A stretch of DNA of 7,279 nt from Gammaproteobacteria bacterium (GCA_020846815.1 JADLDF010000205.1:1-7279); one strand, 5' to 3'; positions 1 through 5,909 are shown, numbered from the stretch's first letter. Notes: generated by a model not told the origin, from the sequence alone. Made by a program: numbers and translations.

Positions 1-134
1 CCACCGGCCAGCGCGGCGGCGCGCATGACGGAGGTGCCGGCCGGCACCGTCACCTGGACGCCGTCGATGTCCAGCGTCACCGGGGCGCCGCTGGCGGCCG
101 GGGTGCCGTGGTCGTGGGTGTTCAGCGAGTGCAT
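1..134 (-). CDS. fdsA: NAD-dependent formate dehydrogenase, alpha (catalytic) subunit, N-terminus only
   Basis: This is the first 44 residues of the catalytic subunit, which in the known FdsGBA enzymes oxidises formate to CO2 at a molybdenum (bis-MGD) centre and passes electrons through Fe-S clusters to FdsB. The visible part is a short His/Thr/Ala-rich lead followed by VTLDIDGVQVTVPAGTSVMR, the opening beta strands of the 2Fe-2S ferredoxin-like domain found at the N-terminus of FdsA and NuoG-type proteins. The rest, including the cluster cysteines and the Mo domain, lies beyond the left edge. The ATG at 134 is chosen because it lies 18 nt after the fdsB stop and follows a GAGG-containing purine stretch. 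It is the third gene of the operon order fdsG-fdsB-fdsA, which supports the identity more strongly than the short peptide does. Confidence 0.88.
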   Translation of the reverse strand, partial: MHSLNTHDHGTPAASGAPVTLDIDGVQVTVPAGTSVMRAAALAG

Positions 135-152
135 GTGTGTGTGCCCTCGACC

Positions 153-1691
153 TCAGTTCGGCGGCGAGAAATCGCCGGGGAAGTGCTTCAGCGCGCTGGT
201 GACCGGGAACGGCGTCATGCCGCCCAGGCCGCACAGCGAGCCGTTGAGCATGGTGTCGCAAAGATCCTTCAGCAGCGCCACGTCCGTCTGTCGGTCCTTG
301 CCGGCAATGATGCGGTCGATGACCTCGACGCCGCGCTTGGAGCCGATGCGGCAGGGCGTGCACTTGCCGCAGCTCTCCAGCGCGCAGAATTCCATGGCGT
401 AGCGGGCCATGCGCGCCATGTCGACGGTGTCGTCGAAGGCGACGATGCCGCCGTGGCCCACCAGCGCGCCGATGGCGGTAAACGATTCGTAGTCCATCGG
501 CGCGTCGAACTGCGACTCCGGCACGTAGGCGCCCAGCGGGCCGCCCACCTGCACGGCGCGGATGGGCCGGCCCGAAGCCGAGCCGCCACCATAGTCGTAC
601 AGCAGCTCGCGCAGCGTGACGCCGAAGGCCCTTTCCACCAGACCGCCGCGCTTCAGGTTCCCCGCCAGCTGGAAGGGCAGCGTGCCGCGCGAGCGGCCCA
701 TGCCGAAGTCGCGGTAGAAGGCCGCGCCCTTCTGCAGGATCACCGGCAGCGTCGCCAGCGAGATCACGTTGTTGATGATGGTGGGCCGGCCGAACAGGCC
801 CTGGATGGCCGGCAGCGGCGGACGGAAGCGCACCTCGGCGCGCTTGCCTTCCAGGCTCTCCAGCAGCGAGGTCTCCTCGCCGCACACATACGCGCCCGCA
901 CCCAGGCGCAGCTCCAGCTCGAAGCTGCGGCCGCTGCCGCAGATATCGCGGCCGACGAAGCCGCGCGCGCGCGCATTGGCGATGGCCTCGCGCAGCGCGG
1001 CCGCCGCTTGCGGATATTCGCAGCGCAGGTAGATGTAGCCCTGGGTGGCGCCCACCGCGAGGCCGGCGATGGTCATGCCCTCGACCAGGCACAGCGGATC
1101 GCCTTCCATCACCATGCGGTCGGAGAAGGTGCCGGAGTCGCCCTCGTCGGCGTTGCAGACCACGTATTTCTGCTCCGCCTTCTGCTCCAGCACCGTCTTC
1201 CACTTGATGCCGGTGGGAAAGGCGGCGCCGCCGCGGCCGCGCAGGCCGGAGTCGGTGACCTCCTGCACGATCTGCGCGCCACCCAGCGTCAGCGCGCGCT
1301 TCAGACCCTCGTATCCGCCATGCGCGAGATAGTCGTCCACGCTGACCGGATCGGTAAGGCCCACGCGCGCGAAGGTCAGCCGCTCCTGCTTCGCGAAATA
1401 CGCAATGCCCTCGACGGGGCCGTGGCGCAGCGCATGCGCGCCACCCTCGAACAGGCCCGCGGCCACCAGCGCGCCCACATCGGCGACGGTGACCGGACCA
1501 TAGGCGATGCGCTGGCCACCGGTCTCCACCTCCACCAGCGGCTCCAGCCACACCATGCCGCGCGAGCCGTTGCGCACCAGGGTGATGTCCTTGCCGGCCG
1601 CCTGCGCGGCCGCGGCCAGCGCGGCAGCCACTTCGTCGGCGCCGAGGGCGATCGCCGAGGCGTCGCGCGGCACGAAGACGCGGATGGCCAT
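153..1691 (-). CDS. fdsB: NAD-dependent formate dehydrogenase, beta subunit (NuoF-like diaphorase)
   Basis: A 512-residue FMN/NAD-binding subunit that takes electrons from FdsA and reduces NAD+. It is homologous to NuoF of complex I, with an extra N-terminal thioredoxin-like stretch (about residues 1-125) seen in the soluble Fds enzymes. Visible motifs are the glycine-rich FMN site GLRGRGGAAFPTG (149-161), CNADEGDSGTF (179-189), the nucleotide-site motif GAGAYVCGEETSLLESLEG (264-282), and the 4Fe-4S ligands C441, C444, C447 (ESCGKCTPCRIG) and C487 (GSLCG). Length and motif order match full-length FdsB, and I see no missing residue. A GTG 15 nt upstream would add five residues, but the ATG at 1691 has a strong GGAGG 8 nt before it and overlaps the fdsG stop by one base (TGATG), so translation is probably coupled. 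fdsA follows after 18 nt. Confidence 0.96.
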   Translation of the reverse strand: MAIRVFVPRDASAIALGADEVAAALAAAAQAAGKDITLVRNGSRGMVWLEPLVEVETGGQRIAYGPVTVADVGALVAAGLFEGGAHALRHGPVEGIAYFAKQERLTFARVGLTDPVSVDDYLAHGGYEGLKRALTLGGAQIVQEVTDSGLRGRGGAAFPTGIKWKTVLEQKAEQKYVVCNADEGDSGTFSDRMVMEGDPLCLVEGMTIAGLAVGATQGYIYLRCEYPQAAAALREAIANARARGFVGRDICGSGRSFELELRLGAGAYVCGEETSLLESLEGKRAEVRFRPPLPAIQGLFGRPTIINNVISLATLPVILQKGAAFYRDFGMGRSRGTLPFQLAGNLKRGGLVERAFGVTLRELLYDYGGGSASGRPIRAVQVGGPLGAYVPESQFDAPMDYESFTAIGALVGHGGIVAFDDTVDMARMARYAMEFCALESCGKCTPCRIGSKRGVEVIDRIIAGKDRQTDVALLKDLCDTMLNGSLCGLGGMTPFPVTSALKHFPGDFSPPN

Positions 1692-2167
1692 CAGCCGTTC
1701 CTCCACTCGGCCAGGATCTGGTCCAGGCGCTCGGGCGTCACGCGGCCGTAAAGCCTGCCGTCGACCATGGCCGAGGGCGCGGCAGCGCAGTTGCCGAGGC
1801 AGTACACCGCCTCCAGCGTGAACTGCCCGTCAGCGGTGGTGCCGTGCCAGTCCACGCCCAGCTTCTCGCGGGCATGCGCTTCGGTGCGCTCGCCATGCAT
1901 GGCCTGGCAGGCCTCGGCGCGGCACACCTGCACCACGTGCCGGCCGGGCGCATGCCCGCGGAAGTAGTGATAGAAACTGATCACGCCGTGCACCTCGGCG
2001 CGGGAGAGGTTCAGGCCGCGCGCGATGGCGGACACGGCTTCCGCGGGGATGTACCCGAAGGCATCCTGCACCGCGTGCAGCAGAGGCAGCAGCGGGCCGG
2101 GTGTGACGGCGAAACGGGCGACCAGGTTATCTACAGCCTGCGCCTTGGTGTCATCCCATGCGGACAT
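1691..2167 (-). CDS. fdsG: NAD-dependent formate dehydrogenase, gamma subunit (NuoE-like 2Fe-2S protein)
   Basis: A 158-residue NuoE-family protein, the small electron-transfer subunit of the cytoplasmic formate dehydrogenase. An N-terminal helical part (about 10-70, with LLPLLHAVQDAFGYIP and VHGVISFYHYF, both typical of the 24-kDa family) precedes a thioredoxin-like fold carrying the four 2Fe-2S ligands: C82 and C87 (CRAEAC), C123 and C127 (CLGNC). This is the family's CX4C...CX3C spacing. The ATG at 2167 is preceded by AGAGGT at 10 nt. An open frame continues much further upstream but has no family similarity there. As first gene of the operon it should carry the promoter, in the 222-bp gap to the divergent transporter gene. 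No fdsR-like regulator gene is visible beside it, unlike the dedicated regulator described for Cupriavidus. Confidence 0.95.
   Translation of the reverse strand: MSAWDDTKAQAVDNLVARFAVTPGPLLPLLHAVQDAFGYIPAEAVSAIARGLNLSRAEVHGVISFYHYFRGHAPGRHVVQVCRAEACQAMHGERTEAHAREKLGVDWHGTTADGQFTLEAVYCLGNCAAAPSAMVDGRLYGRVTPERLDQILAEWRNG
1700..1704 (-). promoter_or_regulatory. Shine-Dalgarno site that sets the fdsB start
   Basis: GGAGG on the minus strand lies 8 nt before the ATG at 1691 and inside the end of fdsG. It favours this ATG over the GTG at 1706, which overlaps the site itself. With the one-base stop/start overlap it points to coupled translation of the two subunits. Confidence 0.75.
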
Positions 2168-2263
2168 TGGTTCGGCGACCTCTGTAAGCGGACCGTACGA
2201 TCGTGCAACAAGGCTTGGCCCGTCGCGATCCGGCATTGTCGCCCCACGGGCCCCGCCGGCAAA

Positions 2264-2280
2264 TATGCGGCCTGCACATA
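2264..2280. promoter_or_regulatory. Possible LysR-type operator upstream of fdsG
   Basis: TATG and CATA frame a 17-bp dyad, with an inner TGC-N5-GCA; T2266 and A2278 also satisfy the T-N11-A rule of LysR-type binding sites. It lies about 97 bp upstream of the fdsG start in the divergent gap. This is pattern only: such short dyads occur by chance, I could not place a convincing -10/-35 pair, and no LysR gene is adjacent. Confidence 0.25.
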
Positions 2281-2301
2281 AGTGGGCGCCCCCGCCGGGC
2301 C

Positions 2302-2333
2302 GACCTCCTCCAGCCGACCCGGCGCTGGAGGTC
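2302..2333. repeat. Inverted repeat in the gap between fdsG and the transporter gene
   Basis: The left arm GACCTCCTCCAGC (2302-2314) pairs with GCTGGAGGTC (2324-2333) as a 10-bp stem with a three-base bulge and a 9-nt loop. It sits 57 bp before the transporter ATG. It could be an operator or a leader hairpin. There is no T-tract, so a terminator is unlikely. Confidence 0.35.
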
Positions 2334-2389
2334 TTGAAGTGCTCGGCGGTCGGATCCGACGGCGTGGCAAGCGAAAAGAGAACGAATAC

Positions 2390-2905
2390 ATGGCTTTCGA
2401 CGCCTTTGCGCTGATTCTGGCGATGCTCGCCATCGGCATGCTTTTCGCCCGGCTGCGGCTGCTGCCGGACGACGCGGACGAGGTACTCAACCTGGTCATG
2501 CTCTACGTCTGCCTGTCGGCGGCGGTTCTGGTGTACGTGCCGCGCCTGCACCTGGACGTCTCGTTGCTGGGCCTGATCGCGACGCCCTGGTTGCTGGCGG
2601 TGAGCCTCACGATCCGTCTGCGCCTGTCGCGCGACGAGCTGGCGCCGCTGGCGGTAGGGCTCGCGCTGCGGCTCCTCGTACTGCCGGCGCTCGCGCTCGG
2701 GCTGTCGCTGGCGTTCGGCATGAGCGGCGACATGCTGCGCGCCAACGTGCTCGAATCGGCCATGCCGAGCATGATTACCGCCGCCGCGCTGGCCATCTCG
2801 CACGGGCTGGCGCCGCGGCTCGCCGCCGCGCTGGTGGGTTACGGCACCGTGCTGTCGCTGGCGACTTTGCCGGCGTGGGCGTGGGTCGCGGGGCTGTTCG
2901 CTTGA
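2390..2905 (+). CDS. AEC (auxin efflux carrier) family transporter, apparently missing its centre
   Basis: A 171-residue, very hydrophobic protein with about six membrane segments (roughly residues 3-21, 31-50, 56-75, 84-110, 118-138, 143-170). The N-terminal part (GMLFARLRLLPDDADEVLN, then LVMLYVCLSAAVL) resembles the start of AEC permeases. The C-terminal part (LSRDELAPLAVGLALRLL, LESAMPSMITAAALAISHGL) resembles their final domain. Family members are about 300 residues with ten segments in two five-helix halves, so some 130 residues around residue 70 seem absent, with the frame kept. The apparent junction is near TPWLLAVSLTIRLRL, where the LLAV piece could belong to either half. The start ATG at 2390 follows a weak AAGAG at about 9 nt. 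The substrate is unknown; AEC members export auxin or organic acids. Function is doubtful with half the fold gone. Confidence 0.72.
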   Translation: MAFDAFALILAMLAIGMLFARLRLLPDDADEVLNLVMLYVCLSAAVLVYVPRLHLDVSLLGLIATPWLLAVSLTIRLRLSRDELAPLAVGLALRLLVLPALALGLSLAFGMSGDMLRANVLESAMPSMITAAALAISHGLAPRLAAALVGYGTVLSLATLPAWAWVAGLFA

Positions 2906-2981
2906 ATGCGGAACCGCACGAATGCTGCGCAGGACGGCGGCACCGGCTCGACTGCATCGCGACAGAGCTCGTGGTGCCGGA

Positions 2982-3018
2982 GAGGCGCGGCGGCCGTCGA
3001 ATTCGTCCCGCCGCGCTC
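2982..3018. terminator. GC-rich stem-loop between convergent genes (possible bidirectional terminator)
   Basis: GCGCGGCGG (2985-2993) and CCGCCGCGC (3008-3016) form a perfect 9-bp stem around a 14-nt loop that contains CGAATTCG. GAG/CTC can extend the stem outside with a bulge. It lies between the transporter stop at 2905 and the stop of the leftward gene at 3017, the usual place for a shared terminator, but no T-run follows on either strand. A second, weaker pair, CGGCACC (2938-2944) and GGTGCCG (2973-2979), lies in the same gap. Confidence 0.4.
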
Positions 3019-3481
3019 ACTGCTTCCTGCTGCTGAATACCGGTGCCAGTACCTTGTTCGTCGAGTAGCGCAGTCCATGGAACGGAACCACGAGCCCCGC
3101 GTGGCCCGATCCGAGGCCGCGTCGGCGCAAGCCGGTCGGCAGGGAAGGCTCCGGGACGACGGCGAACGCCGGTCGTCCCAGCGACTCGCGCGCGAGCCGC
3201 CACTTGAACTCGAGCGCGTTGTCACCGAGCCCGCTCTCGCTCGTTCCGTCGCGGCTCACGCGCCGATGGCCGGTGGCCACTTCGAACTCGAGATCCGGCG
3301 TGACGGGCATGCCGAGGACGATCTTCGGGGAGACGAGCGTCCGCTTCGCGTCGGAGTCGCGCAGCTCGAAGCTGGGCTTCAATTCCAGGTCGCTCGCCGG
3401 GCTGGTCGAGTCCACCTGGAGGGACGAAGCCGACGCCACGCTCCCCGCCAGGAGAGCGGCGACTCCCGCCGCCACTCTCAC
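3017..3481 (-). CDS. Secreted beta-barrel-like protein, probably truncated
   Basis: A 154-residue protein with a short signal peptide (about 1-18, VAALLAGSVASA). Alternating polar/apolar strands follow: LELKPSFEL (32-40), DLEFEVATGHRRV (63-75), SGLGDNALEFKWRL (83-96), PAFAVVPEPSLPTG (104-117) and GLGSGHAGLVVPF (122-134). The 'GLGD...K.R', 'P.LSLPTG' and 'GLGSG' pieces resemble outer-membrane 'transporter' barrels of the MetA/phenol-degradation type (PF13557 clan), which are usually 250-300 residues. The last 20 residues (from HGLRYSTNK on) no longer look like barrel strands, so the C-terminal half appears lost. I do not see the missing half in another frame. The GTG start at 3481 has only a weak ribosome site and lies 17 nt after the PepSY-like gene, so the two probably form one operon. 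The family assignment is tentative. Confidence 0.55.
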   Translation of the reverse strand: MRVAAGVAALLAGSVASASSLQVDSTSPASDLELKPSFELRDSDAKRTLVSPKIVLGMPVTPDLEFEVATGHRRVSRDGTSESGLGDNALEFKWRLARESLGRPAFAVVPEPSLPTGLRRRGLGSGHAGLVVPFHGLRYSTNKVLAPVFSSRKQ

Positions 3482-3498
3482 CGCCGTCGCGTGCCCGC

Positions 3499-3876
3499 TC
3501 AGTCGTCGAACCGCCGGGACAGGATCTCCCCGGTCCGCCGGTCCACCACCAGCTCGACTTCGCGATTACTCGCATCGCGACCTTCGACCTCCACCAGGCG
3601 ATCGCGCACCTCGAGCTCGGTGACGCGGATGCCCTGCGCGTTCACGCGCCGCTCGATGTCGGCGAGGCTCAGCAGCGGCCGCTCGGTGGCAGGGGCCTGG
3701 GCCGTGGGCGGGGCCGCAGCAGCGGCCGGCGCTGCCGCGGCGGGGCCAGCCTCGGCCACGAAGGCCGGTTGCTGAGCGCTGACCCGCTCGGCGAAGATGC
3801 CGAAAGTCGCAGCTCCCAAGGCCACGATACCGGCCGCGCCCAGCGCGGCGGAGACTTGCTTGGCTGGATTGCCCAT
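3499..3876 (-). CDS. PepSY-like periplasmic protein with Ala/Pro linker
   Basis: A 125-residue protein in three parts. A signal peptide or membrane anchor covers about 8-28, and an Ala/Pro-rich low-complexity linker covers 40-65. The C-terminal domain (about 68-125) has PepSY-type pattern: LSLADIERRVNAQGIRVTELEV, a short acidic turn, then EVELVVDRRTGEILSRRFDD. In this family the closing 'VD..TGEIL' strand is the most recognisable feature. PepSY domains occur in envelope proteins, peptidase propeptides and sensor-linked genes; the ligand or partner is unknown here. The ATG at 3876 is preferred over a GTG at 3903 because AGAGGA lies 8 nt before it and the hydrophobic segment then starts near the N-terminus. 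It is the first gene of a leftward pair with the barrel-like gene and diverges from the second PepSY gene. Confidence 0.78.
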   Translation of the reverse strand: MGNPAKQVSAALGAAGIVALGAATFGIFAERVSAQQPAFVAEAGPAAAAPAAAAAPPTAQAPATERPLLSLADIERRVNAQGIRVTELEVRDRLVEVEGRDASNREVELVVDRRTGEILSRRFDD

Positions 3877-3884
3877 CGTCTTCG

Positions 3885-3890
3885 TCCTCT
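3885..3890 (-). promoter_or_regulatory. Shine-Dalgarno site of the leftward PepSY gene
   Basis: AGAGGA on the minus strand lies 8 nt before the ATG at 3876. It decides between this start and the longer GTG start at 3903, which lies upstream of the site. Confidence 0.6.
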
Positions 3891-3927
3891 CATCGGGAAC
3901 CACTTCCCGTCGCGACCCAGGCTATCT

Positions 3928-3969
3928 GGGTGCCGCTGACACGCGGCCGTCGTCGGCCGTCAGGCACCC
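3928..3969. repeat. 42-bp imperfect inverted repeat in the divergent PepSY promoter region
   Basis: GGGTGCC (3928-3934) pairs perfectly with GGCACCC (3963-3969). Inside, TGAC (3937-3940) pairs with GTCA (3959-3962), and GGCC (3945-3948) with GGCC (3955-3958) around a GTCGTC centre. It sits between the two divergent PepSY starts (3876 and 3989), where an operator for both directions would be expected. It could be the target of the adjacent response regulator, but OmpR-type proteins usually bind direct repeats, so that link is a guess. Confidence 0.45.
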
Positions 3970-3988
3970 TGGCCGAAAGTGTCGCCCC

Positions 3989-4318
3989 ATGACACGCAAG
4001 CATTGGATCATCCTCGGCGCGACCGTCGCCCTGCTGGCCGTAGCGGCCGGCGGACTGGTCACAGGCAAGCTCCTGAGCGAGCGCGGCGACGCGGGGCGGC
4101 ACGGCGACCCCAGTCTCCAGGGCGAGAAGGTCATGGAGCTCGCGGCGATGCTCGACATCGCGGTCCGGCACGTGCCCGGCGACGTCGTCAAAGTGGAGCT
4201 GGAGCGCGATGACGGGCGGCTCACCTACGACGTGAAGGTTCTCGCCGAGAACGGCCGCGTGCGCGAGATCAAGCTGGACGCCCGCGACGGCTCGCTGATC
4301 GAGATCGAGGACGACTGA
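3989..4318 (+). CDS. PepSY domain protein with N-terminal membrane anchor
   Basis: A 109-residue protein with an N-terminal membrane segment or signal (about 6-26, WIILGATVALLAVAAGGLV) followed by a PepSY domain. The domain shows LQGEKVMELAAMLDIAVRHV (43-62, the first helix), PGDVVKVELERDDGRLTYDV (63-82) and VREIKLDARDGSLIEIEDD (91-109, the closing strand). The length is normal and no damage is visible. The ATG at 3989 starts just before the hydrophobic segment; its ribosome site is weak. The stop codon at 4316-4318 directly touches the GTG of the response regulator, so these were one transcription unit. Small PepSY proteins next to two-component genes are common in proteobacteria and probably work at the periplasmic face of the sensor, but their exact role is not known. 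Confidence 0.82.
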   Translation: MTRKHWIILGATVALLAVAAGGLVTGKLLSERGDAGRHGDPSLQGEKVMELAAMLDIAVRHVPGDVVKVELERDDGRLTYDVKVLAENGRVREIKLDARDGSLIEIEDD

Positions 4319-4847
4319 GTGCGCGCGCTCGTCGTCGATGACGACCCTTCGGTGGCCACGGACGTCGCGCGCGCATTGCAAACCACGGGCTTCCTCACGG
4401 ACGTCGTGAACGAAGGCCGGGACGCCTGGTCCCGCGGCGACGTCGAGGACTACGACGTCGTGGTGCTGGACCTCGGCCTACTGGGCATGGACGGCCTCTC
4501 CATCCTGAAGCGCTGGCGCGCAGCGCAGCGCGCCTTCCCGGTGCTCATCCTCTCGGCGCGAGGCGACTGGACCGAGACGGTAGACGGCATCGAGACCGGC
4601 GCGGACGACTAGCTCGCCAAGCCCTTCGAGATGGGCGAGCTCATCAGCGCGCATCCGGGCCTTGGTGCGCCGTGCGGCCGGCCGCGCGGTCTCCGCGGGG
4701 GAGCTCGCGGAGCATCTCTATGGCGCCGCCGACGGCGCCGACGCGAACGCCATCGAGGCGCTCGTCACGCGGCTGCGCCGCAAGCTGGGACCGGGGGTCA
4801 TCGAGACGCGGCGGGGCTTCGGCTACGCGCTCGAAGGCAACGGCTAG
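4319..4847 (+). pseudogene. OmpR/PhoB-family response regulator, broken
   Basis: The receiver domain begins at a GTG directly after the PepSY stop. It has the acidic pocket D7-D9 (VVDDDP), phospho-acceptor D51 (VVVLDLGLLGMDG), and S79 (LILSAR). Codon 98 is TAG (4610-4612) where the family has Tyr (GADDYLAKPF), so translation stops before the conserved Lys. The coding sense continues after it (LAKPFEMGELI) and then shifts by one base: an extra A near 4646 moves the frame, after which ARIRALVRRAAGRA can be read. From there the sequence jumps straight to AVSAGELAEHLYG and the end of the winged helix (NAIEALVTRLRRKLGPGVIE, then the GFGYALEG wing). The beta strands and first helix of the DNA-binding domain, about 45 residues, seem to be missing. 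The total is about 175 codons against a usual 220-225. The end overlaps the kinase GTG by one base. Not functional as written. Confidence 0.85.
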
Positions 4848-5909
4848 TGGATTTCCAGTCGCTGCGCGTGCGGCTGCTACTGGGCGCGGCCGCAGCCGCT
4901 TTCGCCGCGCTAGCCCTCTCGTGGCTCGCGATGACCCTGCTCTTCGAAAGGCACCTTGAGCGGCGCGTCGAAGCGGAGCTCACGCGCGAGGCACTGCAGC
5001 TTGTCGCGGACCTGGCGCTGGATGCGCGCGGCAGCCCCGTGGCCACGCGTGTCCCCGTGGATTCGCGATTCATCGAGCCCGCGAGCGGCTTCTACTGGCA
5101 GATGGCGACGCGCAACGGCATCCTGCGCTCGCGCTCACTCTGGGACCAGGAGCTGCCCGCCCCTTCGGCCGCCCAGAGCAGGCGATGGGACCGTCGCATG
5201 GTGGCCGGGCCGTTCGGGCAGGAGCTCGCGCTCTTCCTGCTGCTGCTGTGGCTCGTGCTCTCCGGCGCGGCGTGGGTGCAGGCCCAGCTCGGGCTGAGGC
5301 CGCTCGAGCGCGTGCGACGGGAGCTCGAGCATCTCCGGCACAGCCCGGCGGAACGGCTTCGCGCCACTCACGCCTCGGAGATCGAGCCCCTGACGGCCGA
5401 GATCAACGCTCTCGCCGACGCCCGCGAGCGCGGCGAGCTCGCGGCAGGCCGCCGGCCGGACCTCGTGCCAAGCGCTGCCGGTCATCGAGCGCATCGTCGG
5501 CGTGGTCGAGCGCACGGACTTCGGCGCGGAGCGGATCTTCGAAGTCGACGTCCCCGCCGGCCTCGAAGTGCCGCTCGGCTCGATGGATCTCTCCGAGCTG
5601 ATGGGCGCGCTCATCGAAAACGCCGCGAGATTCTCGCGGCGCCGCGTTCGCATACGGGGTGACGCGGCCGCAGGTGCCCGGCTCCTCGTCGAGGACGACG
5701 GCCTCGGGCTCGGCTCGAGCCGCGCCGAAGGCGTGCTCGCCCGCGGCGGACGGCTCGACGAAACCGGGCCGGGGCATGGACTCGGGCTGTCGATCGCTCG
5801 CGAGCTAGCCGAAGCGACGGGCGCCACGCTCTCGATGGACACGTCCGCGCTCGGCGGGCTCGGGGTGTGCGTGACGTGGCGCGGAGAGCCGGCCGGCGGC
5901 GCACGGTAG
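4847..5909 (+). pseudogene. Membrane sensor histidine kinase, broken: H-box region missing, frameshifted
   Basis: It starts at GTG 4847, overlapping the regulator stop (TAGTG). It shows TM1 (about 10-33), a periplasmic part (34-126), TM2 (127-147, LALFLLLLWLVLSGAAWVQ) and a linker or HAMP-like helix ending in EIEPLTAEINALADARERG. After about residue 195 (near 5430) the reading frame loses sense. One frame over, sense resumes with LPVIERIVGVVERTDFG and an ATPase domain: N-box SELMGALIENAARFS, G1 VEDDGLGLG and G2 GHGLGLSIARELAEATGA, ending at TAG 5907-5909. The dimerisation/phosphoacceptor segment with the His (family form 'DLAHGLKTPLAAL') is absent from all frames, so about 65-70 residues are lost along with the frame. 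The periplasmic part may also be shortened, because GPFGQ runs straight into ELALFLLLL. It cannot autophosphorylate as written. Confidence 0.85.

Noticed and set aside
108..1751. A 547-codon open frame on the plus strand, antisense to fdsB
   Set aside because: It is rich in Arg, Ala, His and Gln and shows no domain pattern. It is the expected antisense shadow of a high-GC gene whose own reading carries all NuoF-type motifs.
2282..2389. Longer start for the AEC transporter at 2282
   Set aside because: The added 36 residues are Gly/Arg-rich, unlike the family's start. The ATG at 2390 places the first membrane helix directly at the N-terminus.
2168..2803. Long upstream extension of the fdsG frame on the minus strand
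   Set aside because: The extra residues are low-complexity Arg/Gln/His and overlap the transporter gene on the other strand. The NuoE homology begins at the ATG at 2167, which has its own ribosome site.
3710..3770. GC-rich Ala/Pro codon run as a possible CRISPR or tandem repeat
   Set aside because: It is a low-complexity Ala/Pro linker in the PepSY-like protein, without regular repeat units or spacers.
2906..3775. A 289-codon plus-strand open frame over the barrel and PepSY genes
   Set aside because: The composition is Arg/Ser/Ala-rich without recognisable domains. The minus-strand readings have signal peptides, a PepSY domain and tandem spacing.
4610..4612. TAG in the response regulator as a recoded amino acid or readthrough site
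   Set aside because: No stimulatory structure or recoding context is visible, and a frameshift and a domain deletion follow close by, so ordinary gene decay or a sequence error is simpler.
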